Assembly (NCBI GenBank): GCA_014529385.2 | Contig: CM043955.1 | Location: 149,249,640 to 149,313,639 of the forward strand | Origin: Adiantum capillus-veneris | Lineage: Eukaryota > Streptophyta > Polypodiopsida > Polypodiales > Pteridaceae | DNA: 64,000 nt | Direction of reading: 5' to 3' | Shown: positions 33,149 through 44,340 of the stretch, piece after piece | Numbering within the stretch: the first letter of the stretch is position 1 | How the letters are laid out: each line of letters opens with the position of its first letter | Program-made: the position numbers and the translations under genes | The notes under the pieces: model-generated | What the model was told of the DNA's origin: nothing | The model's database searches: none | What the model saw: the letters and a program-made list of their open reading frames with translations, nothing else

Positions 33149-33285
<137 letters not shown>

Positions 33286-33761
33286 GTTCTTAGATGTGTG
33301 CCAGAGAAAGAAAACCTACTGGCCGCCGATTGCAGGAGATGGAGCACGACACATTGCGTGTTAAAATTGTCTGAAGCAAGTTGTGAGTCCCCATGCCTGC
33401 CTCATTAAGGTCAAGATCACGCGTCATGCCATTTTCTCAAACATGAAAAATTCCTTTTCTTGAAAATTTTCAAGAGGAAATTTTCCAAAATTACCTTTTT
33501 TTTGCAGCATTTTTCTCTACTTTGGAAGGGAAAGGGGGGGGGGGGGGGTGAATTTCTCCCTTTTGCGCTTGCCATTGATGCACCCTATCATATTATCTTA
33601 TGGCTTGTTTTATCTCTCTCTCTCACTCTCACAGAGGTGGGTAGGTGGCTGCATATCCACTTCTCCCTCTCTTATATATATGGCCGCTTCCCGATCAAGT
33701 CACTGTGCAAACAGGCGAGAGACAGGAAAGGTTGGTGTGGGAGGTGTGTGCAGGATTGGGA

Positions 33762-33801
33762 GTAAGGGGGCATATTCATCTAAATAGATGGATAGCCCAT
33801 G

Positions 33802-33884
<83 letters not shown>

Positions 33885-33956
33885 TGGATCAAAAGAATAA
33901 TAAGGGATACATTCATAATACATAAAAATACGAGGATAGGTCAATATATATATATC

Positions 33957-33994
<38 letters not shown>

Positions 33995-34117
33995 CTTCTG
34001 GGGTTATTTATCAAAATTAATTACATATAATACATAGATCAAAATATATTTTTTCTAGTGTATAATATATTATTCATGGTAAGGGGGAATATTCATCTAA
34101 ATAGATGGATGGCCCAT

Positions 34118-34184
<67 letters not shown>

Positions 34185-34243
34185 CAAAAGAATAATAAGG
34201 GATACATTCATAATACATAAAAATACGAGGATAGGTCAATATA

Positions 34244-34292
<49 letters not shown>

Positions 34293-34401
34293 TCTGTGTG
34301 TGTGTATGTGTATGAATCTAATGGGGTTATTTATCGAAATTAATTACATATAATACATAGATCAAAATATATTTTTTCTAGCATATAATATATTATTCAT
34401 G
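33762..34401 (+). repeat. Tandem duplication of about 320 bp containing (GA)n, (TA)n and (GT)n
   Basis: Unit 1 (33762-34078) and unit 2 (34079-34401) share, in order, TATTCATCTAAATAGATGGAT, a GA run, AATAAGGGATACATTCATAA, a TA run, CCTCTGTGTG and GGGGTTATTTATC, ending at ATATTATTCATG. The microsatellites inside differ in length, while the unique parts are nearly identical. Confidence 0.9.
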
Positions 34402-34599
34402 GATAGACCATTACATGGATAATAGAGAGAGAAAGAGACAGGTATGTAGACATTCTAATACATGATATAGGCAAGTCAATAGATATTTAGATACATAGAC
34501 AAATAGTGGTAGATATAATATAGATAGTGGATAGATAGAGAATATAGAAGGAGACACATAGTCATGTTGAAAGATAAATATGTAGATTGGTACTTATAT

Positions 34600-35070
34600 A
34601 GGCATAAATTATTTGTCAATTGGATATATATATACACACACACACACACACACGCATATATATATGTATACATACATATACATACATATGTAGATGGGTA
34701 CTTATATAGGCATAAATTATTTGTCAATTGGATATATACACACACACACGCATATATATATGTATACATACATATATATGGGTGTGTGTATGTGCATGAG
34801 TGCATGAGTGCATGTGTATACATATGTCCAGATATTTATCTTGCCAGTGATTATCTATCTACTTATTACTATCTATCTATCTCACCTTGACTAAAATAGA
34901 CATAATAATATATTTGTGTCTATTTTAGCCATTGAATATAGGATATATATTGGATATAGTCAAATGTTTGCACAAATAGATGTATAGTCCATGAATAGAG
35001 AGATAGGAGGATAGTGGCTTGTCAGGCACATAACAAGTCAAAACATATATATATAGAGTTTTGGATCATT
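34600..35070 (+). repeat. Repeat also present at 43840-44340
   Basis: AAATTATTTGTCAATTGGAT occurs near 34607, 34725 and 43847. GTTTGCACAAATAGATGTAT and TTGTCAGGCACAT follow in the same order near 34965-35030 and 44235-44305. The two copies lie on either side of the CACTA element. Confidence 0.8.
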
Positions 35071-35301
35071 TATCCACAATAGATAGGTGAATATATAGGT
35101 AAACAGGGACATGCATGATAGATAGATGGATACGTGAATACATAGAGACATAGGCTCAATATATATCTGGTAGCTGAATATTTTTTGATAGATAGACCAT
35201 AGATACATGATTGACCAATCAATATATTATATAATATATTATAGATAGCTAGGTCAATATATAGAAATAAATGAATAGTTATTAGGTGGATATGTATATG
35301 C

Positions 35302-35304
35302 GTG

Positions 35305-35398
<94 letters not shown>
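35302..35398. repeat. (GT)n microsatellite, about 97 bp
   Basis: GT run with a single GTTT interruption. The His/Thr ORF over it is an artefact. Confidence 0.97.
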
Positions 35399-35399
<1 letters not shown>

Positions 35400-36425
35400 T
35401 ATATATACATAGGTAGATAGTCTCAATATATATATTTGGTAGATTACTAATTACTATCTATCTATCAATTAACTCTCTACACTCATGCTTCTATCTTATA
35501 TATTATGATCTATCTATCTTACCAGTAGACCTCTAACTACTCACACATTCTATTTGTTCATTATACCTATGTTGCCACTAAATCTCTATCTACTGCTCAT
35601 TATGTATATATCGAAATGAATCCCTTTCTCTTTATATCCATCCACTCTCTCTATCTTGCTATGCATGGACTATATAAGATAGAAGCATAAATATAGAGAG
35701 ATGGTGGTGATATTAGTACCCATCTACATATTTATCTATCAACATGACTATGTGTCTCCTTATATCTCTATCCATCTACTATCTACATTATATCTACCAA
35801 TATTTATCTATGTATCTAAATATCTATTGACATGTCCACCTTCTTTATATACTCACTATATCTAAATATCTATCGACTTGCCTATTTCATGTATTATAAT
35901 TCCTACATGCCTCTCTCTTTCTCTCTCTATTATCCATGTAATGGTCTATCCATGAATAATATGCATCAATCTTTAGCTTTGTAGATGAATATAAATATTG
36001 GCACATTGACCTATATATCTTTAGACACCGACTTGCCTATATCATTTTTCTCTCTCTATTATCTATCTAATGGTCTATCTATGAATAAATTACATGCTAG
36101 CAAACATATATATTGACATGCTGTCTCAACACAACTACACATAGAGCAGGCAAGACGAGGCAAAAAACTGCATCAAAAACCATCAAGGAGGCACAACGAG
36201 CTAAAACTTGCAAATTTTCTAGAGTTTGGCTGAACTTTTTTAAGTTTTTACATGAGTATTAGTTATGTGTCTATATGTATCACTTTCTATCTATCCACTA
36301 TTTATCTATGTATCAACATATTTGTCCATGTATTCACCTTCTAGCACGATAAAATGATCCCAAAACATTCATATATACACACATACAGGTATACATACAC
36401 ACGCACAAGCATGATATATATATAC

Positions 36426-36429
36426 ATAT

Positions 36430-36464
<35 letters not shown>

Positions 36465-36465
36465 T
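36426..36465. repeat. (TTTA)n microsatellite
   Basis: About ten TTTA units directly before the left end of the CACTA element. Confidence 0.95.
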
Positions 36466-36504
36466 GTCATTATAAATTACTACAAGAGGTTGTGTGCACT
36501 TGTG

Positions 36505-36760
36505 ACGCTATTAGCGATGACAATACATTGGGTTTTCTCCCCAGCGTCACTAAGACAGTCGCTAACAGCATCGATACAGGAACATCGATATGAGCGTCGC
36601 TTTAACTATCACTATATGCGGCGCTATAGATGTCGCTATATAGCAACGTCTATAGCAACGATCATAGCGATGTTTACAAGCCACCTATAGCAACATTCAT
36701 AGTGACGCTGTAGAGCCTTATATAGCGACGCTTATAGTGACGCCTGAGAGAAACAAAATT
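36505..36760. repeat. CACTA subterminal repeats, left end
   Basis: Many short copies, in both orientations, of TAGCGACGC and AGCGATG-like words. In CACTA elements such subterminal repeats are the binding sites of the TnpA-type protein. The ones at 43690-43820 match. Confidence 0.75.
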
Positions 36761-37186
36761 TGGTGGCATGCCATTGAATGCCCTGCCACCCATCAACCAT
36801 ATTGAATGTTTCAATAATAGAGTAAACCTAAATGAATCCAAGATAAGCCCAGATTCACCTTTGAAAGAAAGTGCAAGCTTAGATATAGACTCAAAGTAGT
36901 CACCCACAAGACAATATAACCATTAACTCCATCATCCATAGTATTGTTTGTAGAATAAAGATACAAAATTGATGAAAGTAAATCAATGGCAATTGTACAC
37001 ATCATAGGCAAAATCACTTGATTGTCAAACTTTGCAAATGTAATAGTTACAACACCATTGTCATTATTGAAACAATATACATGGTTTTCCAATAGTTACA
37101 AAAAGACGTATAAACGTCATCTCATGATACATATGCTATGACAAAAGGAAACTAATGCTATCTAGTTACGGCTAGACTGGCGTTGT

Positions 37187-38344
37187 CTAATCAGATTTCT
37201 CATCGCATCCAAGCGGCGTATCTGTCGGATTCTGCAAAAAAAAAACAATAAGACAGCTTTCTGTAAGTAGAAACATATAATTTATAAAACAATACAACAA
37301 GTAGAAAAGAGTAAACCCTAATACTAACCATGCCGCCGTGAGAATTCAAAATATCCATCAGGGCGTTTAAGCCCTTCCTGCCTATGTACTCGCGGTCATA
37401 CGGTGTGGGGTCACGTCCTGTCATCGACCACTGTCAAAACATACAAAGAATCCATTATGTTAGAATTTAAAAACCCCTAAACCCTAAACTATAAAACCTA
37501 AAGAGAAATGCAAAAACACTTACAAAATTGGCCTCAAATGATTCCCACCCGCTGTTCCCCAAGTGGTGCGAGCTCCCTGCCTCTACTCGCGCTTTGGCTA
37601 CCTCCTTTTGTTTCTTCCACTTGTCGGGATTCTCGCGTGCTACTTTCTTCACATTCTTCCAATCTTCTTTGGCCAACCAATTTGGTCTGTTCCACCCATG
37701 CTTAATTTCTTTTTCCACTTCGGAACGCTGTGCTTGCAGTATTCGCGCATTTGAAACTTCATCAGGTCTTCATTGAAGCGGTCATCCTGTGTTGAAATGG
37801 GAAACTCGTCATGCAGCATGCTGATGACTTTGTCTTTTAAATCACTTGGTTCTTCACTCCAGGTGTTTAGTATGTAGTGTCTAAACACCTGAGAGAAAAG
37901 ACCGTGCATGCGCGAGATCACCTTCTTGCCTTCATCATCCAAGATGATGCCGCCGCTGAAGTTGACGAAGTAAGGCAAGCCCTCTCGCCAGTGACGCATG
38001 AACCTGGGTGTCCCGTCAGGGGTCTCCAGCGACGTGTGGATGGGGGTACGAATGTCAGATATCTCCATTGGAGTCTGGGCCCCGAAGCGAGGAGTGTCGA
38101 CTGGAGTGACTCCTGGAGGAGTAAGTAGTGGTGTGTAGCTGCTAGGAACGGCCGTCAGCCGCGCAAAACCTGGCGTAGATGGCGATGTCATGGCTAGTGT
38201 GGGGGAAGGCAAAGAAGGGGAGGGTAAAGAGACTCGTTGAACACGAGGTGGTGTCGAGGCATCGGTAGCGGAATCCCCACAACAACCGCCGCCGCCACCA
38301 CTAGAGCGTCGGTGCCTAGATGAGTGTGAAGATCGTCTCGTCAA
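37187..38344 (-). pseudogene. CACTA second gene (TnpA-like, Transposase_24-type), spliced
   Basis: Three exons on the minus strand: about 38344-37524, 37430-37329 and 37231-37187, with introns bounded by GTAAGT...TTTGACAG and GTTAGT...TTTTGCAG. All junctions are in phase 0, ending in a TAG. The N-terminus is Ser/Gly/Pro-rich. The core (MRHWREGLPYFVNFSGG; WNRPNWLAKEDWKNVKKVA; RKGLNALMDIL) fits the plant Transposase_24 family, thought to bind element ends. A one-base frameshift lies near 37700-37720. The true N-terminal start is unknown because no ATG opens the frame at 38344; an upstream exon is possible. Confidence 0.7.
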
Positions 38345-38667
38345 TACTGAAGCTTTGGAGCGTGCTGAATGCTGAATGCTCTAAAATAGAGCGAGGCGCT
38401 AAAGGAGTCGGAACGCGTGATGGTGCTCCAGAGCGAGGATGCTCCACATACCACTACCTCTACTGGGGTGACAAAGAAGAAAGAAACTCATCATCATCCA
38501 CACCTGCATTAAACACACGAACATTTAATCTTAATATTGAATGAATGGACAAGAAAACATGGACAAGTAGAGAGAGACAGAGAAAGAGAGAGAGAGAGAG
38601 AGGACTCATAAAGGGGGAGGGGTTCCTGTGTAGAAAGACTCCGTTGAATTTTTGTGAATTTGTAAAA

Positions 38668-38907
38668 GCACTGTGCTCCAGGTGCGATGGAGACTGAAGG
38701 TGCATCATGAAGGTCTGCTCATAGATGTTGCTTGCCCCACCACTAAATCTAATTGATCGGGTGAAAGAGATGCTAAGAAGCAGTAGTAGTGCTTCTTAGT
38801 GTCTCTTTCACCCGATCAACTAGATCTAGCGGTGGGATGAGCAGCATCTATGAGCAGACCTTCGCCATTGCAGCTTCAATCTCCATCGCACTCAGAGCGC
38901 AGTGCTC
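38668..38907. repeat. Foldback hairpin of about 240 bp inside the CACTA element
   Basis: Arms 38668-38782 and 38790-38907 are inverted copies (AAGGTCTGCTCATAGATG against CATCTATGAGCAGACCTT, GCGATGGAGA against TCTCCATCGC), separated by a loop of only 7 bp. The inner 73 bp of each arm is the better matched part. The transcript would fold into one long hairpin. Confidence 0.85.
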
Positions 38908-39449
38908 GTCGTCCCTGCTTGTGAGAACATACCTAGAGCATACGTACCTGGAGTGGACACAAAGACCATTAAATACAATGATGCAATGACGCATATAGAC
39001 AGGAATGGAAAAAAAGCCACAAGAATACAATATATAGTATAAAACGGAGCAAAATTGTTCATATACAATATTTATGGCTTTAAGAGGTCTCTCTCTCATC
39101 CTCGCAAAGCTCATCATAATTCCTATATCTATATAGAGCTCTCCATTTAGACAGATGTCCTCCGTTTAATTTTGTAGATCCTCTACATGCACCCAATAGA
39201 GAGTAGCAGCTTGATGCTCGTCTAGCACCACCTCAACAGCTTCTGACTGAGCATATTATTTGATCTCCTCCATTGATGCCACTGTGATTGACACATGGTA
39301 GCCTTCATACATCCGTGCACTACGAGGGGCTACCTCTATGACGTACCACCAGTTTGATGCAGACTTTGTAGGATAAAATATCACTGCAAGAGCCACATAA
39401 CTTACATGAGAGCTTCCAAGCACATAACTTCTAAGATTGGATGTTAACT
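38908..39449. other. CACTA interior between the two genes
   Basis: No supported gene. This is probably the intergenic spacer and the 3' end of the transposase gene. Confidence 0.4.
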
Positions 39450-41916
39450 ATTTACATACTTACTTGTTCACAATGCTCGGGTGGTACAAAAGTGTCTAGT
39501 CTATTTCTTAGTTGAATCCACCTCAAGAAAACCAAAATCTCCTCTACGCACAGTAGCACTATGATTATCTTGAACCATTGCACGTGGAACAAGTCGACAA
39601 AAAATCCTCTATAATTGATCCTCAAAATCTCTTGTAGCGTGCCGAAGTAAGTGAGTTCTTCCACCACAGGATCTGCATCAGAGGACCGTCGCTGACTAGA
39701 CTGATTTTGCCATGATTCCACAATCTTGAGTAAAATGCTTTTTGTCGATTCGTTCGACCCTAAAATGTTGACCTTTACACCATGCTGCTGTGTATGACTT
39801 AAACTAAAACCAACAAAGATTATGAGTGGCCGTTCAAACATCTAGAAAGTCACTAGTCGTACATTGCAAACTTACCTTGGTTGTGCAAACCCGAGAAAAC
39901 TCCCACTCCTCCTCAATCACTTCTTCACCGCACAATTGTGCGCTTTTCAATTGGTTGTGCAACCATCTTAAGCTCATGAATGTTGGTAGGCTCTCTAGAA
40001 CCGCCGGATAGTGCATCGGTGGTCGTCTTCCCCGTCTCCACTCGATTCGTGCCCTTTGTCACTCTTGCTTTGCATCCTCATATTGTGAAATCCACTTTTG
40101 CATTACTGGATTGTGAAGCATGCAAAATCGGTTGATTTTAGCCTCTAGATCTTCCATCATCTTCTTGTCAACACCAAGATTGCACATGAAAATCCTAGAT
40201 ATGCGCTCATCATCTATGATTCTTCATAGCGTGTCTCGGGCTTTATCAAATCCGTCTAGCCACTCTCCAATGTACACTAGGGACTCTGATACCAGCCAAC
40301 CTTCTGCCATGCTACCCTCCAGACAGGCCTTCTGACACACATATCCCTTGAGCATTTTCATGAAACGTTCTAAAAAGAACATCCATCTGGAATGTACTGT
40401 GCCAGCTATTTCCACCTCATCAACTATGTGAACAAGAAGATGCACCTAAATGGTTAGCATGGTAGTAGGAAAGTGTTTCTCAAACATGCATACAACCTCC
40501 GCAGCGTTTAGTTTGGCAAATGCTATGGAGTCTACGTTGATCTCCTTTTGTGAGATCCATTGCACCAACTTCGCAAGTTTGTAGATTGTGTTATGGACAT
40601 CAAGAGACAAACATCCCTCAATGGCCACCGGTAAAATAAACTACAAAACACGTGCAGCAATGATATGAAAGTCCACACACGATTTTGTTACACAATTCCC
40701 ACTATCATATATTCTACTATGAACATACCTGACACATTTTATTCTAGTCGTGTGACTTCAAACCGGTAAGCTTTCCTTCTTTAGTAAAACACGTTCGGAG
40801 CAAGTGCATTACGCTAGTGGGGGTCCACACAGATCAAATGGTCTCTTTTACTTTGCGTTCTTGGGCTCCTGTGAAAATCCATGGCGCTACAGGGAGTTTT
40901 ATCAATCCATCGGATGCTGTCTGCGGCCAATATTTCTCCATATGATCCACATTTCTAAGGTCAACCCTGGCTCCCAAAGTATCTTTCTTGCTGGTCAGCT
41001 AGTCCCATAGCAGATTACCCACATTCTTGAATATGTGCATTGGATTGAGAAGTGATTGATCATGAGTCGGGGCCAATATGGTAACTTGTGCCATAGAGAT
41101 AGTCTCTTCATCCTTGGGGGCAAACCGTCATCACACATCTCCTTCTGCTCTAACCATGCTTGTGTAGACATCCTCGATGGCTCTCTTCCCAAAAAGCCAT
41201 CGCATAACACATGATTCTCTAGAAGATATGCTTGATGACCTTCGTAGATTTTCTTCTTCAATGAGGGCGCCCGACGTGCATTCAGTCTAGGTCCACATGT
41301 GACACATGCTCTATATCCGTTGTTTGAAGCCCTCCATGTATTCTTGCTTCCTCTCTGGAATCTGGTCTCATAGTATCAGCTGGTAGTATGTGCTCTTTGA
41401 GCAATCTACACAGTGAAAAAAATGCGGTACAATTGTGTAAAAATCTATCAGATCATTATACATCTAGAGTTTTTTATTAAAGTAAACACATTGTAATAGA
41501 TCGCCTGAAAAGCGTTGTGACGCTAGTGTCTCTCCATCCAAACTTTGTTTGCATGTTGAGAAGAACCAAGAGCGCCTTCAATCTAGATACACGTGCTCCA
41601 TCATACAATGGCGTATCGGCTTCACTTTCCATATCGTCATAGATAAGCCTTTTTGAATTGTCTTGATCATTTCATCGATCTCGGGCTCAAACATTGCCTC
41701 ATTAGGAATGTGTTTTGCATGATCGTCCCCTGAGCTGTCAGAGGCTACATCTTGTGGCCTCACATATGTTGCTTGACCAAAACGCCTGCGAACACGTCTG
41801 TTGGGTTGCAAGATTGCTGCCTGTTGGCCAGCGTCAGAGTTCGACAAGTTATAATTGGCAACAACTCGATCTATAATAGATGGATCGACCTCGCCAAATT
41901 CGCGAACGTGCTGCAA
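39450..41916 (-). pseudogene. CACTA transposase (TnpD-like), decayed
   Basis: Read on the minus strand: an N-terminal segment (41916-41578); a Transposase_21-like core (41261-40740) with LPYWPRLMINH and, in a neighbouring frame, MHIFKNVGNLLWD and the diagnostic GLKSHD near 40748-40765; a DUF4218-like part (KLAKLVQWISQKEINV; HLLVHIVDEVEIAG; LKGYVCQKACLEGSMAEGWL, about 40628-40224); and a DUF4216-like C-terminus (VVEELTYFGTLQEI, about 39841-39452). This is the standard order of the plant CACTA transposase, which cuts at the element ends. Several stops and frame changes break it, and introns between parts are likely, so I give one span rather than exons. Confidence 0.85.
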
Positions 41917-42098
41917 AGAAACACATTTTGTCTGTCACACAGCATGCTTGCATTGATTACAAGGACATAAGATCCTCGTTGAGAGATAGTTGTTTCGGTT
42001 GGACGGCCCCACATGCTCGTCACTACTCATAATGAGAGTAAAAACCTTATAACTTGGACATAAATTTAATCTTCTATTGGCATCCTCTGTCTTCTCTG

Positions 42099-42155
<57 letters not shown>

Positions 42156-43172
42156 TTCACACTGTAAACTACCTCACATTCTCTAGTCATGTCCAATCCC
42201 TGCACACCTCGGTCTAGAGATGCACGGAGATCAAAACCACCGGGTTATAATCTCGTCTTTATTGGTCAATGCATATATTTGTGGCCGGGTACGAGAAATC
42301 TACAAACCCACGTCTACATGATAGTGCATGTAGTGGACAAAACCCCTTTGCCTCCTCTCTAGCTATAGCATTTCACATCATCTTAACATCTTTTCACAAT
42401 AGATCTTTGTTCGAGGGATTACTTAGCACATTACATGTTTGCCTCCAATCTGAGTATGATGCCGTTGAAAGCTTTCCAACTTAAGGTCGCATCCATAGAG
42501 AGGAAGAGAGGGATCACCATTCATCTAACTCTAATTTTGTTACCGTAATCCCAAAGGTAGACTATAATATAAAAACTCAATCCAGAATCTAATCTTCAAT
42601 CTAACCTAATTGAACATGTGGTGATTCACGGGCTGATTGAATATGGTTAGTGTGTGAGTTAATACGTGTCAGATTCTGATGGGAATATACATATTTTTGT
42701 GTAACTAGTGTTTGCTCTTTGGGCAAAGCGCGCCTTCATTGACATGCACTAAAATCTAACCTAAATCTAAAAAATGTTAGTCCATCAAACATAAATCTAG
42801 ATCTAATCTAAAACTCAAAATAAACCTAAATCTAATCTAATCTTAAATCTAACCTAAACCTAAATGTAATATAACTTAAATCTAAATTTAATGTACTTAA
42901 TTTTAAATCTTGTCTTAATCTTAAATCTAAATCTATTTTAATATTAAACTCAACATAAACCTAAATTTAATCCAATCTTAAATCCTAAACCTAAATGTAA
43001 TCTAACTTAAATCTAACATAGCTAGCTAATCTTCAATACTTTCCTAATTTTAAATCTAACCTAATCTTAATCTAACGTAAATCTAAATCTAACCTAATTT
43101 TAAACTCAACATAAACATAAATCTAAATGTAATCTAACCTAATCTAATTTAAGTTTTAACATAATCTCTTTC
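41917..43172. other. CACTA 5' region with (CT)n and degenerate CTAAATCTAAC repeats
   Basis: Upstream of the transposase. It has (CT)n at 42101-42151, and from about 42560 to 43160 a run of degenerate words such as AAATCTAACCTAA, of period 6-7, with no ORF. It probably contains the promoter, but no clear TATA box can be assigned. Confidence 0.5.
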
Positions 43173-43374
43173 TCTCTTTGTTTTCTCCCCTTACCTCTCT
43201 GTCTTCTTCCCCTCTCTCTCTCTCTTTGATTTTTTATTCTCTCTCTTTCTCTTTGTTTTCTCTTCTCTCTCTCTCTCTCTCTCTCTCCATTTTCCTCTCT
43301 CAATGTGTGTGTGTATGCATTCTTTGTTTATGCATGTGTGTGTGTGTGTGTGTGTGTGTTTTGTTTATGCATGT

Positions 43375-43421
<47 letters not shown>

Positions 43422-43428
43422 AACACAA

Positions 43429-43483
<55 letters not shown>

Positions 43484-43546
43484 GAGGGGAAGGGAAGAGG
43501 AGAGAGAAGGGAGGCAAGGAGCATACCTGGATCTCCTTCCTCTCGT

Positions 43547-43585
<39 letters not shown>

Positions 43586-43620
43586 AGAAGAAAGAGAGAG
43601 AGAGAGAGAGGGAGAGCACG
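43173..43620. repeat. Dense CT/GT/GA microsatellite block
   Basis: Successive CT, GT, CT, GT, GA and GT/GA runs. The ORFs of about 100-160 codons on both strands are repeat-driven and are not genes. Confidence 0.95.
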
Positions 43621-43641
43621 GGTTACCTCTTTGCTTGGGCG

Positions 43642-43674
43642 CCAAAAACTCAGATATGAGATCTGAGTTTTTGG
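43642..43674. repeat. Perfect 14-bp hairpin in the CACTA right subterminal region
   Basis: CCAAAAACTCAGAT, a 5-base loop ATGAG, then the exact reverse complement. It lies just inside the subterminal repeats. Confidence 0.9.
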
Positions 43675-43689
43675 ATGCTCGCGCTTTAT

Positions 43690-43820
43690 GTTTTACCCCT
43701 GTCGGCGTCGCTATGTAACAAATAAACTAGTGACACTCATAGCGATGCCCATAACGACGCTGATAGCAATGCCATGAATTTTCACTTTTGAGCGTCGCAA
43801 TGCGAGCCTCGCTAATGTGA
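43690..43820. repeat. CACTA subterminal repeats, right end
   Basis: Short copies of GCGTCGCTA, TAGCGATG and AACGACGC-type words, matching those at the left end. Confidence 0.75.
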
Positions 43821-43844
43821 AGAACCTCTTGTAGTGATATAGGT

Positions 43845-43864
43845 GTAAATTATTTGTCAATTGG

Positions 43865-43960
<96 letters not shown>

Positions 43961-43980
43961 CCAATTGACAAATAATTTAC
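43845..43980. repeat. Palindrome with a (TA)n centre
   Basis: The arms at 43845-43868 and 43957-43980 are exact reverse complements over 24 bp (core ATTTGTCAATTGGATAT), with a TA tract of about 85 bp between them, which is itself self-complementary. It lies 8 bp outside the CACTA right end. Confidence 0.95.
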
Positions 43981-44340
43981 ATATGTGTCTACATTTGTCA
44001 ATATGTTTATCTTGCCACTATGTATCTATCCACTAACACTCTATATTCATGCTTCTATATTATAAATTATCTATCCATCTCACCGCTAGACCTTTGATTG
44101 CTTATACCTTCCATTTGTTCACTAATAAACCTCGACTAAAATAGACATAATGATAGATTTATAATATAAATCTAGGTAAAGATAATAGATGGGCATTGGA
44201 TATAGGATATAAAAATGTTATTATAAGATACAGGTAAATGTTTGCACAAACAGATGTATAGTTCATGAATAGACAGATAGGAGGATAGTGGTTTGTCAGG
44301 CACATTACAAGTCAAAACATATAAATATATAGTTTTGGAT

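Larger units (their letters stand above)
34388..35965. repeat. Large inverted repeat, arms about 34388-34590 and 35715-35965
   Basis: The reverse complement of the right arm follows the left arm in order: ATATTATTCATGGATAGACC, ATTACATGGATAATAGAGAG, CATGATATAGGCAAGTC and GGAGACACATAGTCATGTTG. The two arms are separated by about 1.1 kb of AT-rich and GT-rich sequence. Identity is imperfect, with an extra segment in the right arm. Confidence 0.75.
36478..43836 (-). mobile_element. CACTA (En/Spm-type) DNA transposon, 7.36 kb
   Basis: The right end read inward is CACTACAAGAGGTTC (minus strand from 43836). The left end is TACTACAAGAGGTTG (36478), one base off the canonical CACTA. Both ends continue into subterminal repeats around AGCGACGC and TAGCGATG (36505-36760 and 43690-43820). 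The interior encodes a CACTA transposase and a second protein, both on the minus strand. The flanking triplets (AAT and ATA) are not identical, so no 3-bp target duplication can be claimed. Confidence 0.88.

Noticed and set aside
43178-43666. ORFs of 84-162 codons on both strands, rich in Cys/Val, Arg/Glu or His/Thr
   Set aside because: Artefacts of GT, GA and CT microsatellites, which lack stops in several frames.
36475-43839. A 3-bp target duplication for the CACTA element
   Set aside because: Flanking triplets are AAT and ATA; they do not match, so none is claimed.
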